Positions 8,922 through 17,634 of a stretch of 64,000 bases of DNA are shown here, in pieces; the first letter of the stretch is position 1; the number at the start of each line of letters is the position of its first letter. The position numbers and the translations under genes are program-made. Under the pieces are notes generated by a model. The model was not told the origin of the DNA and ran no database searches. It worked only from the letters and a program-made list of their open reading frames with translations. This DNA comes from Limenecus sp048360435 (GTDB lineage: Bacteria > Cyanobacteriota > Vampirovibrionia > Gastranaerophilales > Gastranaerophilaceae), in NCBI GenBank assembly GCA_048360435.1, contig DBGCOP010000009.1:142272-206271 (forward strand), in the 5' to 3' direction.

Positions 8922-10181
8922 TTATACATTTGGCAAATCGCCCATAACAACAGCTTCTTCCTTTGCATCAAGATGAAACGCAGTATGAAGTGCCTGAATT
9001 GCAGCTTTTGACTGTTCTTTTTCAACAAGACAACTAATTTTTATTTCACTTGTTGAAATCATTTTTATATTTATACCGCTTTCAGCCAAAGCTTTAAACA
9101 TAGAAGCAGCAATACCGGGTCTGTCAACCATGCCTGCACCAACAATTGATACTTTAGCAATATCTTCATCAACCAGTACGCCTGAGGCACCAATTTCTTT
9201 AATTATTTCTTTTACAATATCCATAGTTTTTTCATAATCAGATTCAGATACTGTAAATGCAATGTCATTAGTATCATCACTTCTTCCGTATGATTGAATA
9301 ATCATATCAACACTGACATCAGATTTAGAAAGCATTTCAAAAATCTTAGCCGCATTACCGGGTTTGTCCGGCACTTCTGTAATAACAACTCTGATTTGAG
9401 ATAAATCAGAAGCAACACCCGCAACCGGTTTATAAATTTCCATGTCATCAACTCCTATTATATAAGTTCCTAAATCATCTAATTTAAACGTGCTTCTTAC
9501 TCTCAAAGGCACTTGATATTGTTTTGCTGTCTCAACAGAACGCGGATGAAGAACATTTGCACCGACATGAGCAAGCTCAAGCATTTCTTCGTATGAAATT
9601 TCTTTTAGTTTAGTAGCCCTGGGCACAATGCGAGGATCAGTAGTATAAACACCTTCAACGTCAGTGTAAATATCACATCTGTCCGCTTTCAATGCCCCGG
9701 CAATTGCAACAGCCGAAGTATCAGAACCTCCCCTTCCGAGAGTAGTAATCTCACCTTCAGGTGTAACTCCTTGAAAACCGGCTACAACAATGATTTCACC
9801 TTTGTTCAAATGCTCTTTCAATTTATTTGTTTTTATATCAACAATTCTTGCTTTTGAATGAACACACTCTGTAATAATACCAACTTGCATTGCATTCATA
9901 CTAACAGCTGCATGTCCTTGCGCTTGTATAGCCATTGTCAACAAAGCAATAGAAACTTGTTCGCCTGTTGCAAGGAGCATATCCATTTCTCTTGAGTTTG
10001 GGTGAGGAGAAATTTCATTAGCCATCTTTACCAAATAATCGGTAGTATGTCCCATTGCAGAAACAACTACAATAACATCATTTCCGTTTTCTTTTTCTTT
10101 TATGACCGCAGATGCTACATTTTTAATTTTATCTGTATCAGCGACAGAAGTACCGCCGAATTTTTGAACAATTATACCCAC
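8922..10181 (-). CDS. lysC: Aspartate kinase
   Basis: Phosphorylates aspartate, the first step to lysine, threonine, methionine and diaminopimelate. It starts with the diagnostic 'VQKFGGTSVAD'. The kinase core includes 'VAGFQGVTPEGEITTLGRGG', with GRGGSDTSA as the nucleotide/aspartate site. Two C-terminal ACT domains (about 270-340 and 345-410) indicate feedback control by an amino acid. The length (419) is normal for the single-chain monofunctional enzyme. It is last in a minus-strand run with the TPR, phosphatase, synthase and FliO-like genes. Confidence 0.95.
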   Translation of the reverse strand: MGIIVQKFGGTSVADTDKIKNVASAVIKEKENGNDVIVVVSAMGHTTDYLVKMANEISPHPNSREMDMLLATGEQVSIALLTMAIQAQGHAAVSMNAMQVGIITECVHSKARIVDIKTNKLKEHLNKGEIIVVAGFQGVTPEGEITTLGRGGSDTSAVAIAGALKADRCDIYTDVEGVYTTDPRIVPRATKLKEISYEEMLELAHVGANVLHPRSVETAKQYQVPLRVRSTFKLDDLGTYIIGVDDMEIYKPVAGVASDLSQIRVVITEVPDKPGNAAKIFEMLSKSDVSVDMIIQSYGRSDDTNDIAFTVSESDYEKTMDIVKEIIKEIGASGVLVDEDIAKVSIVGAGMVDRPGIAASMFKALAESGINIKMISTSEIKISCLVEKEQSKAAIQALHTAFHLDAKEEAVVMGDLPNV

Positions 10182-10193
10182 TTTTTATTAGCC

Positions 10194-11915
10194 TCAATTC
10201 AAGTTAAATTTTTCTATAAGTAAATCTCTTATGACCAGTACCTTATCGTTATTATACAGCTCTAAGAATTTATTACAATATTCACACGCATGTTTTGCTA
10301 CACTTTGTGAAGTTTCAGGATTATTCAAAATTGAGCTAAGCCCTTTCTCTTGCATAGCTAGAAACTCCACAGAAGATTTGAATCCACAAGGTACAGTTTC
10401 AAAAACATCGAGCATTTCTTCATGTTTATCTAAATAATGCAAACTCTCAGCAAGCCCCAAAAAAGCAATTCCATATTCAGGATCAATTTTCACAGCTGAT
10501 TCAAATCTTTCTTTAGCTTTTTCATAATCAGCCAATTTCAGTAAAATTACTCCGTATGCAAAGTTTGTATAAGCAGAATCCTTATCAAGAGAATATGCAG
10601 TTCTGATTTTACGTAAGGCTTCTTTTTCATCACCTGTTTGAAGCAGCAAATTTGCATAATTTATATATGCCTGAACATGTGAAGGACAATACTCAACACA
10701 TTTTTTGAAATAGCGTTTTGCATTATCTAAATCATTTTTTCTGTGATAACAGTTTGCGATATTAAACAAGATTTGATAATTTCTTCTCTCAGAAGAAAAA
10801 GCCGCCTGATATAATTCAATTGCTTTATCATAATCATTTTTATTAAAAGCCAACGTAGCAAGATTAAACAAAGCCTGCGTATGTTTAGGATTAAGATCAA
10901 CAACCCTGTTAAAAAACTCCTCAGCTTGAGTAAATTCATTACTCATCAGGAAGTTTACACCAAGATGAAAAAGAATCATTTCTCTGTCAGGTTCCAGCAT
11001 CAAAGCTTTATATAATTTTTCCCTCGCTTCATCTATGTGATTATATTTCTGTAACGCAATACCCCAGTTCGCATAAAACTGTGTATTAGGCTGTGCATTT
11101 TGTTCGGCTTCTTCAAAAGTTTTCAGACAAGCTTCATCCTGAGCAGTGTTGATGAAACATTCAGCAAGTATAATATAGGGTTCAACTCTGGAGGAGTCTA
11201 ATGATTTAGCTTCCTGTGCATACTGCTGTGCCAGTTTGTAGTTATTCAACTTCAAATAACAATACGAAAGATAATATAAAGCATCATATCTGTCATCAGT
11301 ATAGGTAAGTGAGTGGTTAAACTTATTAATAGCTTCGTCATAACGTTCCTGCTCTAAAAGTATAATTCCCCACAGAAACGGTATAAGAGGATTTATCGGA
11401 TTTAAAGATACAGCCTTCTTGAATTTTTCTTCAGCTTCCAATTTTCTGTTTGCCCTTGCGAGTGATATACCCCAGTTCAGATAAATGTCAGGATCTCTTG
11501 AATCAAATTTTTGTGCCAGTTTATAAATATCAATTGCACCTTTTAAATCCCCGATTTCAGATAAAGCTGATGCCCACATAGCATAAGCTTTAGAATTAAA
11601 TTTATCTATTTTTACAGCTTTTCTGAAATTCTTTATTGCTTCTTCAAAATTCTTTTGTTTTATTTGAGCAATTCCAAGATTTATATATGCACTCGGATGC
11701 TGATTCGCCATTAAAGTAGCAGTTCTCAGCTTATCTACCGCCTCATCAATTTTTCCTTTGCCTGCAAGCTGAATACCCCAATTCATATACGCCATAGCAG
11801 GTATCTCAGAAGTCTGGGAAACTTCTGTATAATCCTTTACAAATTTGTCTAATTTATTTATTTTCTGTTTCAGCAAGCTGCTCAGATTAAAAATTTTAGA
11901 AAATTTATGTGTCAT
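10194..11915 (-). CDS. Tetratricopeptide-repeat protein
   Basis: A 573-residue protein made almost entirely of about 14 TPR units (for example 'AYINLGIAQIKQKNFEEAIK' and 'AYAMWASALSEIGDLKGAID'). TPR proteins are protein-protein scaffolds. There is no signal peptide or transmembrane segment, so it is probably cytoplasmic. It sits 3 bases after the KdsC-like gene and 12 before lysC. Its partners cannot be told from sequence. Confidence 0.88.
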   Translation of the reverse strand: MTHKFSKIFNLSSLLKQKINKLDKFVKDYTEVSQTSEIPAMAYMNWGIQLAGKGKIDEAVDKLRTATLMANQHPSAYINLGIAQIKQKNFEEAIKNFRKAVKIDKFNSKAYAMWASALSEIGDLKGAIDIYKLAQKFDSRDPDIYLNWGISLARANRKLEAEEKFKKAVSLNPINPLIPFLWGIILLEQERYDEAINKFNHSLTYTDDRYDALYYLSYCYLKLNNYKLAQQYAQEAKSLDSSRVEPYIILAECFINTAQDEACLKTFEEAEQNAQPNTQFYANWGIALQKYNHIDEAREKLYKALMLEPDREMILFHLGVNFLMSNEFTQAEEFFNRVVDLNPKHTQALFNLATLAFNKNDYDKAIELYQAAFSSERRNYQILFNIANCYHRKNDLDNAKRYFKKCVEYCPSHVQAYINYANLLLQTGDEKEALRKIRTAYSLDKDSAYTNFAYGVILLKLADYEKAKERFESAVKIDPEYGIAFLGLAESLHYLDKHEEMLDVFETVPCGFKSSVEFLAMQEKGLSSILNNPETSQSVAKHACEYCNKFLELYNNDKVLVIRDLLIEKFNLN

Positions 11916-11918
11916 TTT

Positions 11919-12419
11919 TTATTGCTGAACCTTTAATTCAAGTATATTATCCACAATTTCCCTGAAGGCTCCACACCCTGCCGGAGCTTTTGTTATTTGA
12001 ATATGAGGCAAATGCTTTACTTTATAATTTGCATCTTCTACGGTTATAGCATATTTTACATGATTTAAACAGTCTATGTCATTAATATCATCACCGATAT
12101 ATAATATTTCTTCATCTTTAAAACCATATTTTTCTTGTATCTCAAGAAGAACAGGCAGCTTATTTCGAATTCCCTGATGAATATCTTCAAGTGCAAATTT
12201 TTCTGCAACATAATCAATTTCCGCACTTTTTTCTCCTGAGATAATTCCAACTTTTATGTTGTTTCTAACAGCTATTGCTACTCCCATTAAATCTTTGAAA
12301 CTAAGTTTTTTTAGTCTGGTATTTTCATTTAAAATATATACAGAATTATCCGTAAAAATGCCATCAAAATCAGAAACAATCATTTTTATATTTTCCGAAA
12401 CATTCAAAGTTTTATACAT
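11919..12419 (-). CDS. KdsC-type HAD phosphatase (sugar-acid 8/9-phosphate phosphatase)
   Basis: A 166-residue capless HAD phosphatase of the KdsC group. Visible motifs are the nucleophile 'VSDFDGIFTD' near residue 17, 'GIISGEKS' (motif II), 'YIGDDINDIDCL' (motif IV) and the C-terminal 'PAGCGAFREIVDNIL', the tail that closes the tetrameric active site. KdsC dephosphorylates KDO-8-phosphate, and relatives act on KDN- or sialic-acid-9-phosphate. It directly follows the NeuB-like synthase (synthase stop at 12420, this start at 12419), so a nonulosonic-acid 9-phosphate is the likely substrate. That assignment is inference from context. Confidence 0.85.
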   Translation of the reverse strand: MYKTLNVSENIKMIVSDFDGIFTDNSVYILNENTRLKKLSFKDLMGVAIAVRNNIKVGIISGEKSAEIDYVAEKFALEDIHQGIRNKLPVLLEIQEKYGFKDEEILYIGDDINDIDCLNHVKYAITVEDANYKVKHLPHIQITKAPAGCGAFREIVDNILELKVQQ

Positions 12420-13307
12420 TTATACTAAAGCTCCTTCCGAACCAGACTTTCTCAATTTTTTCTTAACAGGAATTTCTGAATCATACACTTTTTTAATACC
12501 ATCTCCGAGAATGGTCTTCACCTCTCTTATATCTCTAACCATTCGTCTCAACCCTTCCGGCTCAAGACTGGCTGCTTGATCTGAGCCCCACAGAGTTCTA
12601 TCCACCGTGATATGACGTTCTACTGAATTTGCACCAAGCTCAACAGAAAGAATTGAAGGTAAAAGCCCCTTTTCATGTCCGCTGTATCCGACAGGGCAGC
12701 TGAATTCTTTTCTATATGCTTCTATAACCCTTAAATTAATTTCTTTATGCTCATTAGGATAAGTAGAAGTACAATGATAAAGCACAAGATTGTCTTCACC
12801 AAGAAGGTTTACTGCATGCCTGATCTCTTCCATGGAACTCATTCCGGTAGACAATAAAATAGGCTTGTTCTTGCTTTTTATATAAAGCAAAAGATCATCA
12901 TCCGTTAAAAGAGCGGAAGCAATTTTGTGACAAGGCACATCAAACTGTTCAATAAAATCAACAGAATCCCTGTCCCAGCAAGATGCAAACCAGAGAATTT
13001 TTCTGGCTTTGCAATATTCATCTATTTCCTTATAATCATCAAAACTCAATTCCAGTCCGAGCTTCAAATCTCTGTTAGTATTACCGTAATAATTCGGACG
13101 ATAAACATCCAGCTCTTCAGGTGTATATACCTTTGTCACAGTTCTTTTTTGAAATTTAACAGCATCACACCCGGCCATTACAGCTTCATCTATCATTTTT
13201 TTTGCAAGTGCAACACAACCGTTGTGATTAATACCGATTTCAGCAATTATAAAACAGGGGTAATTATCCCCCACTATTTTGTTGGCAATTTTTACTTCTT
13301 TTCTCAC
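12420..13307 (-). CDS. NeuB-family nonulosonate (sialic-acid-type) synthase lacking the SAF domain
   Basis: Condenses phosphoenolpyruvate with a hexose or hexosamine to make a nine-carbon sugar acid. Family signatures are 'IIAEIGINHNGCVALAKKMI' at the N-terminus, 'AVKFQKRT', 'KIASALLTDDDLL', 'ILLSTGMSSMEEI', 'LYHCTSTYP' and 'HITVDRTLWGSDQAASLEP'. At 295 residues it ends after the TIM barrel; typical NeuB/SpsE/NeuS enzymes have about 345 and finish with an antifreeze-like SAF domain that closes over the partner active site. The adjacent KdsC-like phosphatase suggests a phosphorylated route like NANS/NANP or the Bacteroides KDN pathway. The exact sugar is unknown. Confidence 0.82.
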   Translation of the reverse strand: MRKEVKIANKIVGDNYPCFIIAEIGINHNGCVALAKKMIDEAVMAGCDAVKFQKRTVTKVYTPEELDVYRPNYYGNTNRDLKLGLELSFDDYKEIDEYCKARKILWFASCWDRDSVDFIEQFDVPCHKIASALLTDDDLLLYIKSKNKPILLSTGMSSMEEIRHAVNLLGEDNLVLYHCTSTYPNEHKEINLRVIEAYRKEFSCPVGYSGHEKGLLPSILSVELGANSVERHITVDRTLWGSDQAASLEPEGLRRMVRDIREVKTILGDGIKKVYDSEIPVKKKLRKSGSEGALV

Positions 13308-13335
13308 TTAAAAACTCCAGATAAAAGTTCAAATA

Positions 13336-13848
13336 CTAATTCTTATACTTTTTATAAATATCATCAATGTTTATAGATTTTTTAACTTCCTGCGAAGCTT
13401 CACTATCCTGTGTTGATGAAAGAACAACAGAATCACTTAATGTGGATGTACTCTTAACATCCTCACTATCATTATCGAATTCTTTCAACACATTGATATG
13501 ACTTGGTGTAGAAGCTATAAGCATGATTTTGTTTTTCATTTCAACAGAATACAAAAACCTTTGCTGTCCTAAAGGCATAGACTGAAGTACTCTAAACTTG
13601 AAAACATCATCATCTTGAGTACCGATTTTATTCAATCTTTCTCTGTTAACAACATTCAATTTTGCATAAATCCAGCCTGTTGCATATATGAGCGCTATAA
13701 CAAGAAGCATTGAAACTACAAGATTCAACAGACTCGGCATACCGGTTTCATGAGACATCGTTTGCCTCATAATATCAGGTATATCAACAGCAAATACTGC
13801 ATTCATATTAAACAAAACAGCAGATAAAGTAAGCAATATTTTTTTCAT
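13336..13848 (-). CDS. FliO-like membrane protein
   Basis: Starting at the ATG at 13848, the protein opens with a signal-like segment ending 'AVFA', then has one transmembrane helix ('LLNLVVSMLLVIALIYATGW') and a small beta domain ('FKFRVLQSMPLGQQRFLYSV' followed by 'KIMLIASTPSHINVLKEF'). This is the layout and sequence style of FliO, which helps assemble the flagellar/type III export gate. The C-terminal 45 residues are Ser/Asp-rich. No other flagellar gene lies in the window, so this may be an isolated relative. A longer in-frame start at 13893 exists but would hide the signal peptide. Confidence 0.55.
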   Translation of the reverse strand: MKKILLTLSAVLFNMNAVFAVDIPDIMRQTMSHETGMPSLLNLVVSMLLVIALIYATGWIYAKLNVVNRERLNKIGTQDDDVFKFRVLQSMPLGQQRFLYSVEMKNKIMLIASTPSHINVLKEFDNDSEDVKSTSTLSDSVVLSSTQDSEASQEVKKSINIDDIYKKYKN

Positions 13849-14004
13849 AAAAACCGACCCCAATTGTCTTTTCCGTTTGTTATATATTACCACAAGAACA
13901 AAATTTACACCAAAAATACTTCATTAAAATGAATTTAAAAAAAATGACAAAGGAAAAAAAGAAAAATACCGACTTTATAAATAATACAAAATCAGAGGTA
14001 AATT

Positions 14005-14217
14005 ATGAATTGTTCAATTGTTGAATACCCTGCACTTGTGTATAAAAACAATAAAAACAATGTATTTATTGCAAACTGCATCATAAAAAATCTAATCGGT
14101 TACGGACAAACTGAAAAAGATGCACTCGTCAATCTTGAAAAAGTACTAAAAAAAGTCAGTTCAGAATATCCGATAAAAGTAAAACCAGTATATAGATATC
14201 TCTCAAAGTTAAGTTAG
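14005..14217 (+). CDS. Solitary HicB-like domain protein
   Basis: A 70-residue protein with the HicB antitoxin N-terminal (RNase-H-like) pattern: 'YPALVYKNNKNNVFIANCII', then 'GYGQTEKDALVNLEKVL', matching the usual 'pGl.t.GdT.eEAl.na.eal'. There is no C-terminal DNA-binding domain and no HicA toxin beside it. AGAGGT lies 7 bases before the ATG. It may be an orphan antitoxin fold reused as a regulator; function is unproven. Confidence 0.6.
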   Translation: MNCSIVEYPALVYKNNKNNVFIANCIIKNLIGYGQTEKDALVNLEKVLKKVSSEYPIKVKPVYRYLSKLS

Positions 14218-14393
14218 CAGAAAGACAATCCAAGATTTTCATTGATTGAAATTTGCGGAAGCTGCAATTCCAATTTTGGAAGTTTTTTTAGTATTTTAGG
14301 TAAATTTAAAATTTGCTGACAATTGTTATTTTGTTTGTTTTGTTGAACATAACCGTAAAAATAAACGGTTGTACAATTTTTAGCTGCACTCAT
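14214..14393 (-). CDS. Small Asn/Gln-rich ORF of unknown function
   Basis: A 59-residue reading frame from the ATG at 14393, beginning MSAAKNCTTVYFYGY and continuing through an Asn/Gln-rich stretch to a Leu/Pro/Lys segment. A GAGG motif lies 5 bases upstream and an AT-rich promoter-like box (TATATAAGTGGGATTATAAA) precedes it on the minus strand. It converges with the HicB-like gene, overlapping its stop by 4 bases. The ribosome-binding site supports a real gene; no family recognised. Confidence 0.45.
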   Translation of the reverse strand: MSAAKNCTTVYFYGYVQQNKQNNNCQQILNLPKILKKLPKLELQLPQISINENLGLSFC

Positions 14394-14582
14394 TTTTGCC
14401 TCGTATCTTTTTGTTAGTCTAATTTTTTATAATCCCACTTATATAAAAATTTTTTTTTAACAATTATTGCCTTTTTAAAGCAAAAACATATACTTTTGTA
14501 ACAATTTTGTATAGTTATGTTACAAAATCAGGTAAATTTTGTTTACTTGACTAGATATATCGTACTGAAAGATAATGAGTAT

Positions 14583-15914
14583 ATGCTATCTAACCTGGAA
14601 ATAAAAGAACTAATAAAAGAAAAAAATATTTCTACGATTTTTCTGCAATTTATTGACATAAATGGCAATATAAAAACGCTTAATGTTCCGTCAGCACAAA
14701 TAGATGACATACTTGACGGGAAAATAATGTTTGACGGTTCTTCAATCAGCGGTTTCAGACAAAATGAAACAATGGATCTTGTATTTCATCCGGATATAAG
14801 CACATTCGCTGTTTTTCCATTCAAATTTTCTAACCAGAAAACAACAGCACGTTTTATTTGTGACATCCATAATGCTGACGGAACTCCGTTTTCAGGGTGC
14901 CCGCGATCTAATTTGAAAAAGGTCATAAAAAATTCAAGAGATACCTATGGATGTACTATGCAAATAGGGCCTGAAGTCGAGTTTTTTCTCTTCAAAACAG
15001 ATGACAACAATAATATTCTAAATACAGATACACAAAAAACAGGTTATTATGACACAAATTTGAGCAACAAATATGATGAAATGATGCTCCAAATGATGTT
15101 GGCTTTACAGGAACTCGGCTTTGAAATAGATGCACTTCACCATGAAGGTGCACCATTTCAACATGAAGTTGATTTAGGCTATGATGAAATTTTAAAAGCA
15201 GCTGACAATTTAATAACTTTCAAGTTTGTCATAAAAACAATTGCTAACAATTTTGGGTTCAAGGCTTCATTTATGCCCAAACCTATTTACGGAAAAAACG
15301 GTTCCGGGCTTCACCTTAATATTTCACTTTCCGATGAACAAGGAAAAAATATATTTTACGACAAAGAAAGACAGTACCAACTTTCTGAAACAGCAATGAA
15401 TTCAATAGGCTCTTTGTTAAAGAATATAAAAGGCATAACTGCTGTATTAAATCCCACTATCAACAGTTACAAAAGGCTTGTCAAAGACTATGAAGCTCCT
15501 ATATATCTTGTATGGTCAGTAGTCACAAGAAGTGCATTAATAAGAATTCCACAAAAAAGAGGCAATTCAACAAGACTTGAACTGCGTTCACCTGATCCTG
15601 CAATGAATCCATATCTGGCTTTCGCTGTAATATTACAAACCTGTATGGATGGAATAAGAAATTCTGTGGATCCGCCTCAACCTGTTGAAAAAAATCTCTT
15701 TCTCTTTTCAAGCAACGAAATAAAACAAAGAAAAATTAAATCACTTCCTAGAAATCTGTTTACAGCACTTGAAGAGTTTGAAAAAAGTCTTGTTGCACAG
15801 GCTGCACTTGGAGATTTTCTATATAACGAATTTTTATACGCGAAGAAAAAAGAATGGAACGAATATCGCAAACAGGTAACTCCATGGGAGTTAAAAAAAT
15901 ACCTTGATATATAA
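14583..15914 (+). CDS. glnA: Glutamine synthetase, type I
   Basis: ATP-dependent amidation of glutamate, the main ammonium-assimilation step. Catalytic blocks seen: 'IMFDGSSISGF' near residue 45, 'IGPEVEFFLF' (metal Glu), 'HHEGAPFQHEVDL', 'GSGLHLNISL' (ammonium/His loop), 'NSYKRLV' and 'RSPDPAMNPYLAF'. About 443 residues from this start, the length of the GSI-alpha group (as in Bacillus). I do not see the Tyr-adenylylation loop of the enteric GSI-beta type, so control is probably by feedback or regulators. A longer in-frame ATG at 14517 would add 22 residues with no family match, so I prefer 14583. Next gene: GltA-type oxidoreductase. Confidence 0.93.
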   Translation: MLSNLEIKELIKEKNISTIFLQFIDINGNIKTLNVPSAQIDDILDGKIMFDGSSISGFRQNETMDLVFHPDISTFAVFPFKFSNQKTTARFICDIHNADGTPFSGCPRSNLKKVIKNSRDTYGCTMQIGPEVEFFLFKTDDNNNILNTDTQKTGYYDTNLSNKYDEMMLQMMLALQELGFEIDALHHEGAPFQHEVDLGYDEILKAADNLITFKFVIKTIANNFGFKASFMPKPIYGKNGSGLHLNISLSDEQGKNIFYDKERQYQLSETAMNSIGSLLKNIKGITAVLNPTINSYKRLVKDYEAPIYLVWSVVTRSALIRIPQKRGNSTRLELRSPDPAMNPYLAFAVILQTCMDGIRNSVDPPQPVEKNLFLFSSNEIKQRKIKSLPRNLFTALEEFEKSLVAQAALGDFLYNEFLYAKKKEWNEYRKQVTPWELKKYLDI

Positions 15915-15955
15915 TCAGAAAAATTTATTTATATTATAATTTTTTATAATGAGTT

Positions 15956-17359
15956 ATGGCAATTGGAGAATTAGGAAAAATGGAAAAAGTTGAAAGACAA
16001 CACCCTGTTGAACAGGATCCTCAAATAAGAAGAACAAATTTTGATGCAGTTGAAAGCAATTTCACAGATGAACAGGCAGCTTTAGAAGCATCAAGATGTC
16101 TTCACTGTAAAAATGCAAAATGTGTAAAAGGCTGTCCTGTTAATATACAAATTCCTGACTTTATCGCAGCAATTAAAGAAGGCGATATAGAAAAAGCCGG
16201 AGATATAATAAGAGAAACAAGTATGCTTCCCTCTGTCTGCGGTCGTGTATGCCCGCAGGAAAGACAATGCGAAGGAAACTGCATTTTAGGAATAAAAGGC
16301 AAAGCTGTTGCAATCGGTGCTCTCGAAAGGTATGTCGGAGACAAAACAAATGCAAAAACAGGAGAAATTAAAGATAAAAATAAAAAAGTAGCAATTGTTG
16401 GTTCAGGCTGCGCAGGCATTACAGCTGCCGCGGATTTAAGAAAAGCAGGCTATGATGTAACTGTTTTTGAAGCACTCCACAAACTTGGCGGCGTTTTAAG
16501 ATACGGTATTCCTCCATTCAGACTTCCGAGAACAGTTCTTGACAGAGAAATTGAAGGTTTGAAAAATATCGGTGTTAAATTTGAAAAGAATGTTATTGTA
16601 GGTAAATCAATCACTATCAACCAGCTTAAAGAAGACGGCTTTGATGCAATCTTTTTATGCTCAGGTGCCGGCTTGCCAAAGATGATGAATATACCAGGAG
16701 AAAACCTAAACGGTGTATACTCAGCTAATGAATTTTTAACACGTGTAAACCTTATGCACGCCAACGAAGCAAAAACACCAACCCCTCTTAAAGTTGGCGA
16801 AAAAGTAGCTGTGATAGGCGGAGGAAATGTTGCAATGGATGCAGCAAGAACCGCAGTCAGAGTAGGCTACAAAGATGTTTACATCGCATATAGAAGAACA
16901 GAGGCAGAACTTCCTGCCAGGCTTGAAGAAATCAGACACGCAAAAGAAGAAGGTGTTGTCTTCAAATTCTTACATGCTCCAGCTGAAATCATAGGAGAAG
17001 ACGGCTATGTTAAAGCTATGAAATTTGACATTATGGAGCTGGGTGAACCCGATGCTTCAGGCAGAAGAAGACCAGTCCCGACAGGTGAATCCGTCACTAT
17101 GGAATTAGATGCAGTCATTGTAGCTCTCGGTACAGGCCCGAACCCGATTATTCAAACATCAGCAGAAAAAGAAGGTCTTGAACTTGAAACAAATAACAGA
17201 GGCTACATCATTGTAAATGCAGAAACTGGCGAAACTTCTATCCCAGGTGTCTATGCAGGCGGAGACGTTGCTCCGACAGGTGAATCAAATGCAATTAATG
17301 CAATGGGAGCCGGCAAACGCGCTGCCAAAGCAATGGATGAATATCTGCAAAATTTATAA
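15956..17359 (+). CDS. gltA: GltA/NfnB-type NADPH-dependent FAD oxidoreductase (glutamate synthase small-subunit family)
   Basis: A 467-residue flavoprotein with an N-terminal Fe-S domain ('ASRCLHCKNAKCVKGCPVNI' and 'VCGRVCPQERQCEGNC'), an FAD-binding Rossmann motif 'VAIVGSGCAGITAAADL' near residue 145 and an NADPH motif 'VAVIGGGNVAMDAARTAVR' near 285. Known relatives are archaeal homotetrameric glutamate synthase and NfnB, the electron-bifurcating transhydrogenase subunit. No glutamate synthase large subunit or NfnA lies next to it. The place beside glnA favours glutamate synthesis; the sequence alone cannot decide. Confidence 0.88.
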   Translation: MAIGELGKMEKVERQHPVEQDPQIRRTNFDAVESNFTDEQAALEASRCLHCKNAKCVKGCPVNIQIPDFIAAIKEGDIEKAGDIIRETSMLPSVCGRVCPQERQCEGNCILGIKGKAVAIGALERYVGDKTNAKTGEIKDKNKKVAIVGSGCAGITAAADLRKAGYDVTVFEALHKLGGVLRYGIPPFRLPRTVLDREIEGLKNIGVKFEKNVIVGKSITINQLKEDGFDAIFLCSGAGLPKMMNIPGENLNGVYSANEFLTRVNLMHANEAKTPTPLKVGEKVAVIGGGNVAMDAARTAVRVGYKDVYIAYRRTEAELPARLEEIRHAKEEGVVFKFLHAPAEIIGEDGYVKAMKFDIMELGEPDASGRRRPVPTGESVTMELDAVIVALGTGPNPIIQTSAEKEGLELETNNRGYIIVNAETGETSIPGVYAGGDVAPTGESNAINAMGAGKRAAKAMDEYLQNL

Positions 17360-17361
17360 AC

Positions 17362-17604
17362 ATGGGAAAAGCAAAAAAAAGAAATTTTCATAACTGTGTA
17401 AATTCAGGCGGAGCAATGAATTCATTTCCGCCTGTGTTTACTCGTGAAGAAGCCGTCAGTCGTGTTATTGAAGCTATCACGGCAAATGACTTCGGTCCCC
17501 AGACAAAGGATATTATAACTCTGTTTGGAATTACCGCAGAAGAGCTGGCCGAAGCAGGAGCGGCTTATGAAGATTTAGTTGCTTTAAAAGCTATTCTTAA
17601 ATAA
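17362..17604 (+). CDS. Small conserved-looking protein of unknown function
   Basis: An 80-residue protein beginning 2 bases after the gltA-type stop and therefore probably co-transcribed. The C-terminal 60 residues are Ala/Glu-rich and helical ('TREEAVSRVIEAITANDFGP', 'GITAEELAEAGAAYEDLVAL'), reading like a small helical adaptor. An internal ATG at 17416 would remove a basic 18-residue leader. No family recognised; a role near nitrogen metabolism is only suggested by position. Confidence 0.55.
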   Translation: MGKAKKRNFHNCVNSGGAMNSFPPVFTREEAVSRVIEAITANDFGPQTKDIITLFGITAEELAEAGAAYEDLVALKAILK

Positions 17605-17634
17605 AAGGCTATACCCAAAAGAATCAATATCTTT

